Assembly (NCBI GenBank): GCA_018780265.1
Contig: JADMJV010000115.1
Location: 1 to 35,440 of the forward strand
Source: a bacterium
GTDB lineage: Bacteria > Vulcanimicrobiota > Xenobia > Xenobiales > JADMJV01
DNA length: 35,440 bases
Reading direction: 5' to 3'
A program made the position numbers and the translations under genes. The notes beneath the pieces are model-generated. The model saw only the letters and a list, made by a program, of their open reading frames with translations, was not told the origin of the DNA and ran no database searches. Within the stretch, counting starts at the first letter, position 1. Each line of letters opens with the position of its first letter. Below, in pieces: positions 1 through 7,901 of this stretch.

Positions 1-2
1 TC

Positions 3-137
3 GCCCGCCACACCATCGAAGAGAAAGTCATCCAACTGCACGGCCAAAAACGACAGCTGGCCGAAACCATCCTCAGCGGCGGGGAAGCCACCACCCTCTC
101 CAAACAAGAGCTGCTCGACCTCCTCCGCGACGACTGA
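3..137 (+). CDS. SNF2/SWI2-type DEAD-like helicase, C-terminal end (partial)
   Basis: Only the last 44 codons are in the window; the gene enters from the left edge and stops at TGA 135-137. The segment reads RHTIEEKVIQLHGQKRQLAE, followed by an acidic tail ending in LLRDD. The pattern TIEEKI-x-QLQ-x-K-x-x-LAE is the conserved final part of the SNF2 family helicase C-terminal domain, which couples ATP hydrolysis to DNA translocation and remodelling of protein-DNA complexes. The ATPase motifs lie outside the window, so activity cannot be judged. The stop codon abuts the stop of the converging relic on the other strand: TGA and TCA together form the palindrome TGATCA. Confidence 0.75.
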   Translation, partial: ARHTIEEKVIQLHGQKRQLAETILSGGEATTLSKQELLDLLRDD

Positions 138-263
138 TCACCATGCACGAGGCTCCTTTCCAACACCTTGCTCGCCGCGGACATAGAGCGGCACACGGTA
201 GCGGCCGATGGGGAAACGCACCGAAATCCGGACGCGGTCCCCGGCCTTGACAGCTAGTCTAGT
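138..263 (-). pseudogene. Relic of an SH3-like domain resembling nitrile hydratase beta subunit C-terminus
   Basis: On the minus strand a frame is open from just after a TAG at 264-266 down to TGA at 138-140. It encodes about 40 residues including GDRVRISVRFPIGRYRVPLY followed by VRG-x-x-G. The spacing GDRVR - P-x-G-x-x-R-x-P-x-Y-x-RG-x-x-G is the signature of the SH3-like C-terminal barrel of nitrile hydratase beta subunits (family knowledge). No ATG is present, and the upstream (CTAGT)3 tract closes the frame, so it is best read as the 3' remnant of a gene whose 5' part is gone. A GTG at VRF could in principle start a very short peptide. It is unrelated in frame to the hypothetical gene at 275-640. 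Confidence 0.4.
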
Positions 264-268
264 CTAGT
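254..268. repeat. (CTAGT)3 tandem tract giving stops in all six frames
   Basis: Three exact copies of CTAGT run from 254 to 268, and a further CTAG follows at 275-278. Because the unit is 5 bp and CTAG is its own complement, TAG codons fall in all three frames on both strands. CTAG is usually rare in bacterial genomes (general knowledge), so four copies in 25 bp is notable. The tract separates the SH3-like relic from the hypothetical gene and supplies the in-frame stop that truncates the relic. Confidence 0.8.
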
Positions 269-274
269 GCCAGC

Positions 275-640
275 CTAGTCCTGGCCGGCGTAATATTCCC
301 GAGCGCGACCAACGGCGCCCATACATTCGCCAGCCGCCGTGACAGCTACGGCAGACGGTCCAGCACCGGCAGCCGCCATAAACAGGCCGAGAGCGGCAAC
401 AAAATCGCCCCCCGCCTTGCTGAGGCCTTCGCCGGTGGGGGGCCCGCCCTTACCGGAACGGCACAACGAAACGACAGCGCTGGCAAGCTTGACGCAACCC
501 ATGCTTCCCGCCACGCCCGGACTCGCGCAGGCGGCGATATAGGTGTCGGCAGCTCCCATGGCTACCCGCGGCGATACAGCGAGGATGGCCTGGGTGGTGC
601 TACGCTGAGGCGAAGCGGGGAGATTGCTGGTGATGTTCAT
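275..640 (-). CDS. Small Ala/Gly-rich hypothetical protein
   Basis: A 121-residue product beginning MNITSNLPASPQRST; I do not recognise a family. The ATG at 640 was chosen because GGAGG (653-649) stands 8 nt upstream. The ATG at 646 is only 2 nt from that site, and the longer frame to 736 has no good site. The protein has a Ser/Thr/Pro-rich head, then hydrophobic Ala/Gly stretches (around residues 20-60 and 80-110), four cysteines and a short Gly/Pro-rich hinge. Composition suggests a compact small-residue-rich protein that could be exported or bacteriocin-like, but no cleavage site or GG leader is clear. It stands alone, 162 nt beyond the end of the aminotransferase gene on the same strand. 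Confidence 0.55.
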   Translation of the reverse strand: MNITSNLPASPQRSTTQAILAVSPRVAMGAADTYIAACASPGVAGSMGCVKLASAVVSLCRSGKGGPPTGEGLSKAGGDFVAALGLFMAAAGAGPSAVAVTAAGECMGAVGRAREYYAGQD

Positions 641-802
641 GGTCATGACCTCCGGGCAAACTTGTGCCTTGAAATTCGGTATATTTTTGGGTAGCCTATC
701 CGAACCCGCTGAAATTGCGCTGAAAGGTCCGAGCAAGGTCCTCGCTTGGAGTCAGGTCTGTTCCTGTGGGCGCAGGCCTGCCCCAGTTGTTTTTATTTGA
801 CC

Positions 803-1894
803 CTATGTGAGGCTGCCTATCGCCGCCAGCAAGCGGCCCAGGTCACCGGCGCTTAAGTCCCCCATAACGGCCAGGCGAAACATTTGCTGGCTCAGTCCGC
901 CCTGGCCGGCATAGATGACAAAGCCTGTCTGCTTGAGGTGGTCGTGAAGTTGAGCATAGCTCAGCCCCTCGGGCAAGGCATAGGAACTCAAAATGCAAGA
1001 TCGACCCGCCTCCAAGAAAGGCCCAATGCCCAACGGCAACAACCCGCGGTCCAGGGCCGCCATACGCTGGCGGTAGAGGTTGCGACGTGACTGCCATCCG
1101 CCCCCCTCGCTCATTTCAGCCAGGGCTTCGTGAAGCGCGTAGCAGGCGTGGACCGCCTGGGTAAAGGGTGATGAGTCCTTTTCCTGCTCCCGGTAATAGG
1201 TGTGCAGATCGAGATAGAGACTGGGGCTGTGGCTTGTACCCTCAAGCACATCGCGGCGAGCCACCACAAAGGAAACTCCCGGCACCCCATGCAGGCACTT
1301 GTTGGCGGTGGCCGCGCAGCCTTGCAGGTTCCAATCGGCAAAGCGGATTTCTTCGCCCCCAAAACTGGAGACCGCATCCAGCAGCAATGGCACCTGCCGC
1401 TCTCTGCAAAGGGCCCCCAGACTGGCGATATCGTTGAGGCGACCGGTGGTGGTCTCGTGGTGCACGGCCAGAACCGCCGAAAAGGAACTGCCCTCCAGGG
1501 TCAAATGAACCGCGCCCAGGTCGAGCGGGTCGGTCCATTGGCCGCGCAAGACCTGTACCGGTTTGCCGTGGCGCTCCAGCATACTGGCCATGCGCTCGCC
1601 GTAGACGCCATTGGCCAGCACCAGCGCCGGCGCGCCCACTCGGGGGACCAGCGAACCAACCATGGCCTCGACCGCGGCCGTGCCCGAACCTGTCAACAAA
1701 ACGGCCGAGTAGTCGGCCGAACAATCCTGGTAAACCTGGCACAGGCGCTGGCGAATCTGGCGCTGCAGCAGGGCAAATTCCGGCTCACGATGGCACAGGT
1801 CGGGTTGCAGCAGCGATTGCCTGACGCGCTCGGTCAGGCTGACGGGTCCCGGGTTGAGCAGTTTCATCAGGCCGGCTACTCCAATCGACTTCAC
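803..1894 (-). CDS. PhnW-like class V aminotransferase (PLP-dependent)
   Basis: A 363-residue protein, the usual length of 2-aminoethylphosphonate-pyruvate transaminases. Visible motifs are the NPGPV start, CHREPEF near residue 34, the phosphate-binding TGSGTAAVEAM (about 68-78), the PLP-contacting aspartate in LLDAVSSFG (D173) and the Schiff-base lysine in ATANKCLHGVPG (K199). K199 sits in exactly the ANKC-x-x-GVPG context of PhnW. GFVIYAGQGG near the C-terminus is also PhnW-like. Related alanine/serine-glyoxylate aminotransferases are the alternative, and no phosphonate genes are adjacent, so the substrate is open. The GTG at 1894 lies 6 nt after the kinase stop, with GAGGG close upstream. 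An ATG at 1867 (MKLLNPGP) is a possible start but has no ribosome site. It is the last gene of the operon. Confidence 0.8.
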   Translation of the reverse strand: MKSIGVAGLMKLLNPGPVSLTERVRQSLLQPDLCHREPEFALLQRQIRQRLCQVYQDCSADYSAVLLTGSGTAAVEAMVGSLVPRVGAPALVLANGVYGERMASMLERHGKPVQVLRGQWTDPLDLGAVHLTLEGSSFSAVLAVHHETTTGRLNDIASLGALCRERQVPLLLDAVSSFGGEEIRFADWNLQGCAATANKCLHGVPGVSFVVARRDVLEGTSHSPSLYLDLHTYYREQEKDSSPFTQAVHACYALHEALAEMSEGGGWQSRRNLYRQRMAALDRGLLPLGIGPFLEAGRSCILSSYALPEGLSYAQLHDHLKQTGFVIYAGQGGLSQQMFRLAVMGDLSAGDLGRLLAAIGSLT

Positions 1895-1900
1895 TTCCCT

Positions 1901-3337
1901 CTAGCAGAGGGTGTCATCGCCCCGATCTAGCGGTACAGTGGAGGGCAGAACCACCTCTGGCTGGGCAGGCCGGGCCGCGCTGGTGGTGGCTGGAGACCAG
2001 TCGGCAAAGGCATCGCGATCCAACAGGGCCACTTCCCAGGCCTGGCCCATGGCTTCCAGATCCGAGTAGCGCGCCTGAGGATTTTTTTCCAGCATGCGCA
2101 ACACCACTCGCTCCAGGGACGGGGCCAGATCGGGACGCCGCTCACTCAAAGGCGGCGGCGCTTCCAGCATATGGGCCATCAACACGGCCATGGTATCGGG
2201 CCGCTCGAAGGGCACGGCGCCGGTCAGCATCTCATACAGGGTAGCCCCCAGGGAATACTGGTCACAGCGCGGATCCAGCGCTCCCCCGGTCAACTGCTCA
2301 GGCGGCACATAGGCCGGCGACCCCAACATGGTCCCCGTCTTGGTGACCTGAGTGGCCTCGTGAGTGCGAGCCAGGCCAAAATCCATCAATTTCACCTGCC
2401 CGGAGCCAGTGACCAAAATATTGGCCGGTTTGATATCGCGATGAACCACGCCCCGGCCGTGGGCATAGACCAGAGCTTTCAAAATGGGCCGCAGCAACAG
2501 GCTGACTTGCTGAGCGGACTGCCCCTGCGACTGAATGGCCAGGGGTTGACCGTCGACCAACTCCATGGCCATGTACAGTTCTTCCTCGAGCGTCTCGCCA
2601 AAGTGCTCCAGTCGCACGATGTTGGGATGATTCAACTCGCGAACTACCTGAATCTCGCGCAGAAAACGCTTGCGGTCCTCGGGCGAGGTAAGTTCCGCCT
2701 TCATCAACTTGATGGCCACCGCGTCCTTTTCATCCAGGGTGGCTGTGGGCAACGCCTTGTAGACCGTGGCCATGCCCCCTTCGCCCAACTTGTCGACGAT
2801 TTTGTAAGGTCCCAGTTCCCGCTGATCTCTGACCAGAGGATCTTGACCGTAACGGGCTTGAGCGGCCAGGGCGCGGGCCCTGTCGGCGTAGTCAGTGAGT
2901 GTCTTGTTCTGCTGATGACGCCGCCAACCATAGAGGAGTCCACCTGCGCCCACCATCAGCAAGGCCGCACTGGCCTGCCAATAATCCATAAAGAAGTAAG
3001 CAAACCCGTAGCCAGCATGGATGGGCTTCATCACGATCTGCCCGTTTTGAGGAAAAGTAGTGCTGCCGTCAGCATCTTGAGCCAGACCGTTCATCTCCTC
3101 CGGGTTCAAGGTCACCGACTGATCCTGAAACCAGGGATGCACAAAGACGACCTCTTTGGGTCCCTGGCGCAGGTTGATTTCTACCGGCACTCGCCCGGCA
3201 TCCTGGCGCGAGTTTCCGCTGGCCCGCAAGACCCAGCGAGCGTCGGCGGGGTAGACCTGAAATTTGAGTCGAACGCTCTCGTCCGCGCAGACTGGGGCGC
3301 ACAGGGCAAACATCAGCAGCCAACAGCGCAGCTTCAT
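1901..3337 (-). CDS. Transmembrane Ser/Thr protein kinase with exported N-terminal domain
   Basis: 478 residues. A signal sequence (MKLRCWLLMFALCAPVCA) is followed by an outer domain of about 90 residues with a PEGA/carboxypeptidase-regulatory-like look, and a membrane segment near 121-137 (ASAALLMVGAGGLLYGW). A complete Hanks-type kinase spans about 177-440: GEGGMATVY glycine loop, VAIK lysine (K210), HRDIKPANIL (299-308), DFG (319-321), and PAYVPPEQ in place of APE. All catalytic residues are present, so it should be active in the cytoplasm and respond to something outside the membrane. The tail is Ala/Pro-rich. Its ATG overlaps the preceding pseudopilin stop as ATGA, so the two are translationally coupled. 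Substrates are unknown; the FHA-cyclase of the same operon is a natural candidate phospho-reader. Confidence 0.92.
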   Translation of the reverse strand: MKLRCWLLMFALCAPVCADESVRLKFQVYPADARWVLRASGNSRQDAGRVPVEINLRQGPKEVVFVHPWFQDQSVTLNPEEMNGLAQDADGSTTFPQNGQIVMKPIHAGYGFAYFFMDYWQASAALLMVGAGGLLYGWRRHQQNKTLTDYADRARALAAQARYGQDPLVRDQRELGPYKIVDKLGEGGMATVYKALPTATLDEKDAVAIKLMKAELTSPEDRKRFLREIQVVRELNHPNIVRLEHFGETLEEELYMAMELVDGQPLAIQSQGQSAQQVSLLLRPILKALVYAHGRGVVHRDIKPANILVTGSGQVKLMDFGLARTHEATQVTKTGTMLGSPAYVPPEQLTGGALDPRCDQYSLGATLYEMLTGAVPFERPDTMAVLMAHMLEAPPPLSERRPDLAPSLERVVLRMLEKNPQARYSDLEAMGQAWEVALLDRDAFADWSPATTSAARPAQPEVVLPSTVPLDRGDDTLC

Positions 3338-3972
3338 TGCGTTCTCAAAGTCAGAGTGCGCCGGGCCTGAAAGGACTCCATGTGATGACCCTCCTGGCGG
3401 CGCACGGTAATCGTCAGGGAGATCGGCGGCACCGCCCAGTCGGCCACGCCCGAGTCGGTCACATCAAACTGCGTGACGCCTTTAGCCCAACTGATTTCCG
3501 TGCCGTTGAGACTTTCCACCAGGGACACATACTCATTCAGGTTCAGGCAGGCAGGACGATTCACCGTGGGCTCCATCGCAAAGCCTGCTGGATTCTTGGG
3601 GGGCCAACTTTTGAGACTGAGTCGCTGGCCGGGCCGGTCCCACCAGATGGCCAGGACTTTGGGCCACCAGACTCTGTCACCGTCGCCATCCACGTCCTTG
3701 AGCGGGGTGACCAGCAGACCCGGAAAACGAGCGGCCGTCACCTCCGCCTGAGAAAACACCTGAATGCCTTCCGGAGCGCTGCGGCGCAATTCCTCCTCCA
3801 CTTTGTAGAGGCTCAAAACCGCCTGTTCCTCCACTTCCGAGCGAGCCGTGCCGCGCGAAAGTGCGTTGAGGGTGGGCAAGAACAGCCACATGCCGGCCAC
3901 CAGCAAAACCAGCACCAGCCCAACCGTCACCAGCAACTCGATCAATGTGATGCCTTTAGGGCGTGCGCACAT
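3334..3972 (-). CDS. Type IV pilin-like / PulJ-type pseudopilin
   Basis: 212 residues opening with MCARPKGITLIELLVTVGLV: a short basic leader, a Gly before the cleavage point, the +5 Glu of ITLIE, and a hydrophobic helix that continues to about residue 32. This is the class III signal cut and N-methylated by prepilin peptidase. The C-terminal part is a mixed soluble domain of the size of minor pseudopilins such as GspJ/PilW, including V-x-LTITVRR near the end. It overlaps the preceding pseudopilin by 17 nt and the kinase by 4 nt. No secretin, assembly ATPase or prepilin peptidase is in the window, so it must rely on a machine encoded elsewhere. Confidence 0.85.
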   Translation of the reverse strand: MCARPKGITLIELLVTVGLVLVLLVAGMWLFLPTLNALSRGTARSEVEEQAVLSLYKVEEELRRSAPEGIQVFSQAEVTAARFPGLLVTPLKDVDGDGDRVWWPKVLAIWWDRPGQRLSLKSWPPKNPAGFAMEPTVNRPACLNLNEYVSLVESLNGTEISWAKGVTQFDVTDSGVADWAVPPISLTITVRRQEGHHMESFQARRTLTLRTQ

Positions 3973-4351
3973 GAACTCGCCACGACTCCTGGGTCGTCTG
4001 GTAATCTTTCTTGCGGAACCTCCAGCGCACGGTCACCCGCAAACCCTTGGCCAATTGCTCGTCGGTGCCGGCAATCTTGAACACCGATGCGGTCGACACG
4101 TAGTCCACTCCATCCCACTTCTGCACAGCCGGAGCCGGCGCTACGGGGCCCAAAGCCAAAGTTGCAAACGGGACACTCGAATAACCCACCAGCAATTCCT
4201 GCGCGATCTGGTCGGCACGCATTTGTTGCTCGCCTCGTCGCATGGCCAGAAGGGAGGAGGGCAGAAGATTACACACGGCCAGCGTGACCATTCCGAGCAG
4301 GCAACTTGCTACAATCGTCTCGGTCAGGGAGAGAGCCCGGCGCCGCCTCAA
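3956..4351 (-). CDS. Small pseudopilin (GspI/PilV-like) with variant cleavage site
   Basis: 131 residues starting MRRRRALSLTETIVASCLLG. The TTG at 4351 overlaps the upstream stop as TTGA and has GGAAGG 4 nt before it, which makes it a better start than the TTG at 4363. The arginine leader is followed by LSLTE, with Glu at +5 and a hydrophobic helix, as in pseudopilins, but the residue before the cut is Ala rather than the normal Gly. Ala at -1 is tolerated in some prepilins, so processing is plausible but not certain. The soluble domain is short, as in GspI/PilV. Gene order (large PilX/PulK-like, then GspI-like, then GspJ-like) resembles minor-pilin clusters that prime pilus assembly. Confidence 0.75.
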   Translation of the reverse strand: MRRRRALSLTETIVASCLLGMVTLAVCNLLPSSLLAMRRGEQQMRADQIAQELLVGYSSVPFATLALGPVAPAPAVQKWDGVDYVSTASVFKIAGTDEQLAKGLRVTVRWRFRKKDYQTTQESWRVHVRTP

Positions 4352-6096
4352 AAGTCCTTCCAAAGTGCCACTCGAGCAGATTGGGAAAGACTCAAGAAGC
4401 GGTTTGGGTCAAAGACGATCTTGCCCTTCTCATTGGGCTGATGAGGGAATTTCCGATAGAACAACTCGATCTTACAGAGGTCGCTGTTCAAATTGCTCAC
4501 GGCCAGTTGTATCAAGACCTGGTCAATAAAAATGGCCGTATTGCCCCGATCCGATCCGGCCGAATAGAGGCCGGGATTACTGGCAAACAGGGCTTGCAAA
4601 GTTGGCTCAGGACCAACGGGGTCATAAGGCGGGTTTAAAGCCAGCATAATGTCTGCCGACTGAAGCAAGAGATTGGGATCATCAACCGGCTTGCTGGGGT
4701 CCAGGTCGTTACACAGATGACCCTTGTTTACGGGAACGGCCGGCTGCAAAGGACTGCCTGAGGCGTAACAATCGTTAGCAGCATCAAAAAAAGAGGGCAG
4801 GGGGTTGGTATTGCGCAGGCTGATATTAAAACCCGTTCCCGTGCCGGCGGCAAAAGGCATATCAAATTCAAATCCAACCGCCTCCTCGCGATGAATGAAG
4901 TTGCCATCTTCGACATTCAGTTCGTCGGCCGGATCGCCGCCTGCCTGCACCAAGGCTCCCACAATGGTGACCTTGTTCACCGACAATGACTTTCCAGCAT
5001 AGGCCAGACCCTGGATATAAGCCAGGTTGCGGCCGGCACCGTTGATCTTCAAATTCCCCTTGGCAAGCAAGGCCACGGCATTGTCGGTCGACAGGGTGGT
5101 CTCTGAAGCATTTTTGACGGTAATGTCACCGGTGGCCACCACCGCCCCAACGCCCTGAATAGAATCCACTTCCAAATCGCCCTGGATGAAAACGATGGCA
5201 CCCGCCTTGTCGACTCCGCTGGGTAGCAGCAGATTTCGCATGACCACGTTGCCGGGAGCTTCCTTGACCAGACCGATGGCCTTCCGATCGTTTTGTGCAT
5301 CCGGCAGACTGAGCCAATGCGTTTTCCCCAAATTGGTCGGGTCAAAGTCGTTGACATCGAGGTGAGGTATGGCCGCAGCCTCAGAATTAGGACGCATTCC
5401 TCCCCGGGCATGGGGGAGGGGACTCCCTCCCAGTACCAGACTACCTACCGCCTGACAGATTCCCGTAATGTCGACCGGTCCGGTCAAGTTACCGGACTGA
5501 TTGATGCTCACATGGGCCGGCAGTAACTCGGCCAGATGGTCTTCGGGCTTGGGTTGGAGATCATCTGGGTCGGCAGCGCTGGCCACCACGATGGGCCCCT
5601 TAGCCACCAGTCGAGACTCTGAACTGAGAGCGCTTTTGAAGGTGGGAATGTGGATGATAGCTTCGATTCGACGTTCGACCCCGTGACATCGGCCCGTGCC
5701 CACCAGATGAACGGCCTGCTTGGGCACAATTCGTCCGCCCGGTGCCGAGATAGGCGTCTCTTTTCCCAGATTGTAGGTCGACCGTTGCACTTTCTCAGAA
5801 CTGGCCGTGACCGGGTCAAAAGTAACCACACCGTAAGCCCCCGGGGCATCCACAAAATCAGCGCGGACCGTCTCCTGAGCCTTGCCAAAGGCCCCATCCG
5901 ACTGAAAAATACGCTCCATGGTTTTGCTCAGTGCCGCCTCAGCCAGGTTGCGTGCTTGCTGGGTATGCGAGAGGCGATTCCCCAAATTAAGGTGGTGAAA
6001 GCCCAGGCCCACCAGCGTAAAGGCCAGGCCCACAGCGATGGCAATGACTACCAAAGTGCTGGCCAGTGATGAACCCCTCCCCCCGCGCCCTCTCAT
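4348..6096 (-). CDS. Large PilX/PulK-like minor pilin or pilus-associated protein
   Basis: 582 residues from the ATG at 6096, which lies 4 nt after the cyclase stop; the longer frame to 6186 would run into the cyclase gene. The N-terminus MRGRGGRGSSLASTLVVIA is basic, then hydrophobic to about residue 28, then RNLAEAALSKTMERIF, the usual layout of PilX/PulK-type proteins. There is no canonical Gly-x-x-x-x-Glu cleavage signal. A long extracellular part follows, with short repeating beta-like stretches around 330-420 (GAIVFIQGDLEVDSIQG, VVATGDITVKNA, LLAKGNLKINGAG) that suggest a stacked-strand fold, and a low-complexity C-terminal part. It overlaps the next pseudopilin by 4 nt at the chosen start. 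It is probably the adhesive or tip component. Confidence 0.65.
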   Translation of the reverse strand: MRGRGGRGSSLASTLVVIAIAVGLAFTLVGLGFHHLNLGNRLSHTQQARNLAEAALSKTMERIFQSDGAFGKAQETVRADFVDAPGAYGVVTFDPVTASSEKVQRSTYNLGKETPISAPGGRIVPKQAVHLVGTGRCHGVERRIEAIIHIPTFKSALSSESRLVAKGPIVVASAADPDDLQPKPEDHLAELLPAHVSINQSGNLTGPVDITGICQAVGSLVLGGSPLPHARGGMRPNSEAAAIPHLDVNDFDPTNLGKTHWLSLPDAQNDRKAIGLVKEAPGNVVMRNLLLPSGVDKAGAIVFIQGDLEVDSIQGVGAVVATGDITVKNASETTLSTDNAVALLAKGNLKINGAGRNLAYIQGLAYAGKSLSVNKVTIVGALVQAGGDPADELNVEDGNFIHREEAVGFEFDMPFAAGTGTGFNISLRNTNPLPSFFDAANDCYASGSPLQPAVPVNKGHLCNDLDPSKPVDDPNLLLQSADIMLALNPPYDPVGPEPTLQALFASNPGLYSAGSDRGNTAIFIDQVLIQLAVSNLNSDLCKIELFYRKFPHQPNEKGKIVFDPNRFLSLSQSARVALWKDF

Positions 6097-6100
6097 GGGG

Positions 6101-7357
6101 TCACGCGTCCAACACCTGGAACAGGTGCACTTCGGCCTGGCGACCCTTGACCTGAGTGGTGCCCAGACTCCGGGTGACAAATCCACTCTCCAGAGCCACC
6201 TGGGTGGAGCCGCTGATAATGATGGCGGCGTCGTGTTGGCGGGTCAACTTCTCGAGACGAGCGGCCAGATTGGTGTTGTCGCCCATGGCCGCAAACTCGT
6301 AGCGGCCGGTGAAGCCGACATGGCCCACCATCACCTCGCCTGTGTTGATGCCCACTCCGATGCGCATGGTGGGCAGACCGCGCTGGCTCCAATCTTGATT
6401 GATCTCCAGCAAGCGTCGCTGCATGGCCTGGGCGCAGCGCACGGCCTGCGAGGGTGCAGCCGGGTCCTGGCCGGCGCTACCAAAAACCGCCATCATGGCG
6501 TCGCCCAGAAAAGTCATGAGCACTCCGTTGTGAGCCTCGATCACTTTGCCCATGCCCCGATAAAACTCGTTCATCTGCGATATAGTATCCTCCAAAGGTC
6601 GGTTTTCGGCCAGGCTGGAGTAGTTCCAGATGTCAGAGAACAAAATGGTCGCCTCTTGAGGCAGCAACTCGCGCTTTTCTTGGGCCGCTGGGGCCTGCCG
6701 AAAGCGCAACATCACTTTGCCCAACTGCACCAGGTCGCCATCCAGCAAACGTTGGGACTGCCCCTCTTCGAGTTTGGCTCCATTCACTCGAGTGGGACTG
6801 CTGGAAGTCTCGGCCAGCAAGGCAAACTGGCCTTCGCGAAAGGTAAAAGTGGCCTGTACCCGAGAGACGGTGGCGTCGTCGATCTCGATTCGGTTGACCC
6901 GCTTTCCGCCCCGGCCCACGGGGCTGTCTTCGGCCGCCAGCACCCAACTGCGACCGCCCTCCGGGTAACTTTCCAGGCTGGCAGGGTATTGACTGGTATC
7001 GCGCACTCGGAGCCGGTGGGTTCCCAGTTGCAACTCGTCACGGTCACGCAATTCTCCATAATTGCAAGGCACACCATTGAGGGAACAGTTCGGGCCGTGG
7101 GCATGATTGGTAAAGAGCAACTTGCCGGCTTGATAAGCCAGACTGGCCTGACGATTGTCCAGGTCTGTCAACTCGATGTCGTTGGCCTTGGGTCCGGGCC
7201 CTCCGATTTGAGTGCGGGCGAAGCAGATCGGCACGGCCACATCGCCTGCCATCAAAATTTGAAAGGGAGTGCGAACCAGCAGCCTGTCCTGCTGGGGTTC
7301 ACTCTCTACATTGATGGTGTCTTGATCGGCCACAGGCGCCCCCGCTTCATTTCTCAC
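6101..7357 (-). CDS. FHA-domain class III adenylate/guanylate cyclase
   Basis: About 418 residues from GTG 7357, which has AGAAGG 6 nt upstream; a TTG at 7372 would add five residues. An N-terminal segment of weak FHA character (roughly 40-120) precedes a clearer FHA-like domain (about 140-220, with VGRGGKRVNRIEIDDATVSR and TRVNGAKLEEGQ). A class III cyclase domain then spans about 235-415. Both metal aspartates are visible (FSDI and FLGDAMMAVFG), as are the transition-state Asn/Arg in GDNTNLAARLE and the base-recognition lysine in QVKGRQAE. It should therefore make cAMP or cGMP when engaged by a phosphothreonine partner. First gene of the minus-strand operon whose later members include a Ser/Thr kinase. 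Confidence 0.9.
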   Translation of the reverse strand: MRNEAGAPVADQDTINVESEPQQDRLLVRTPFQILMAGDVAVPICFARTQIGGPGPKANDIELTDLDNRQASLAYQAGKLLFTNHAHGPNCSLNGVPCNYGELRDRDELQLGTHRLRVRDTSQYPASLESYPEGGRSWVLAAEDSPVGRGGKRVNRIEIDDATVSRVQATFTFREGQFALLAETSSSPTRVNGAKLEEGQSQRLLDGDLVQLGKVMLRFRQAPAAQEKRELLPQEATILFSDIWNYSSLAENRPLEDTISQMNEFYRGMGKVIEAHNGVLMTFLGDAMMAVFGSAGQDPAAPSQAVRCAQAMQRRLLEINQDWSQRGLPTMRIGVGINTGEVMVGHVGFTGRYEFAAMGDNTNLAARLEKLTRQHDAAIIISGSTQVALESGFVTRSLGTTQVKGRQAEVHLFQVLDA

Positions 7358-7481
7358 CAGGAACCTTCTCAATGTGGCCCAATTTTCCCTTGAAAACGAG
7401 CCGACGACCTCGCTTCAGGATTTTTTCAGGCCATCGAACTAGTTTTCGGTTCAAGATTGAAACCTATTCACGGAGGAAGTG

Positions 7482-7841
7482 ATGACCAAGAATCCTATTC
7501 AACCTGTGGAAGTGAAGTTAAACCGACTGTCCTTCTACCTGTATCTCTATCTGCTGCCCGCTCTGGTCTGCCTGGCTCAGCCGCATCAATGGTTGGGCGC
7601 CGTGCTGCTGGTGGGCCTCACCCCTGGACTGTGGCGCAGCCTGCGCCGCGCCAACCGTCGGGGCCGACTGGACCTGAGAGAATGTGCGCTATTCAGCCTG
7701 ACCACCGCCTGCCTGTCGGTGGTGGTGGCCTGCGTGTCCAGCCTGCTGGGATGGGTGTGCCTACCCTGCTGGGCTTTGGTAGCCCTGGAACAGGCTCATC
7801 GCCGCCAGGGGCGACGCCGTTGGGCTTATTCAGCTGGCTAA
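7482..7841 (+). CDS. Small membrane protein of unknown function
   Basis: 119 residues, MTKNPIQPVEVKLNRLSFYL onward. The ATG at 7482 was chosen over GTG 7479 because GGAGG (7472-7476) is 5 nt away. Three to four hydrophobic segments (about 18-33, 38-50, 70-88, 90-100) are separated by a very basic loop, LRRANRRGRLD. The C-terminus is basic, HRRQGRRRW, so cytoplasmic on the positive-inside rule. No family is recognised. It opens the plus-strand run toward xseA and is divergent from the FHA-cyclase across 124 nt, the likely site of both promoters, though no clear -35/-10 pair could be picked out. Confidence 0.6.
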   Translation: MTKNPIQPVEVKLNRLSFYLYLYLLPALVCLAQPHQWLGAVLLVGLTPGLWRSLRRANRRGRLDLRECALFSLTTACLSVVVACVSSLLGWVCLPCWALVALEQAHRRQGRRRWAYSAG

Positions 7842-7901
7842 GGAAGGTCTGAGAAGGACTGAATCGAAGGCCCTGCCACGATTTCTGTTCGTGGAGGCCC
7901 C

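Noticed and set aside
768..798. GGGCGCAGGCCTGCCCC followed by a T-rich stretch, terminator-like on the plus strand
   Set aside because: No plus-strand gene ends before it, and in the minus direction (needed for the aminotransferase) no U-run follows the hairpin; the stem also has almost no loop.
2171..3370. Plus-strand open frame (399 codons) opposite the Ser/Thr kinase
   Set aside because: Antisense shadow of the kinase, no recognisable motif or ribosome site.
6038..7393. Long plus-strand open frame (451 codons) opposite the FHA-cyclase
   Set aside because: It mirrors the well-supported cyclase on the other strand; long antisense frames are expected in GC-rich DNA and its translation has no domain-like pattern.
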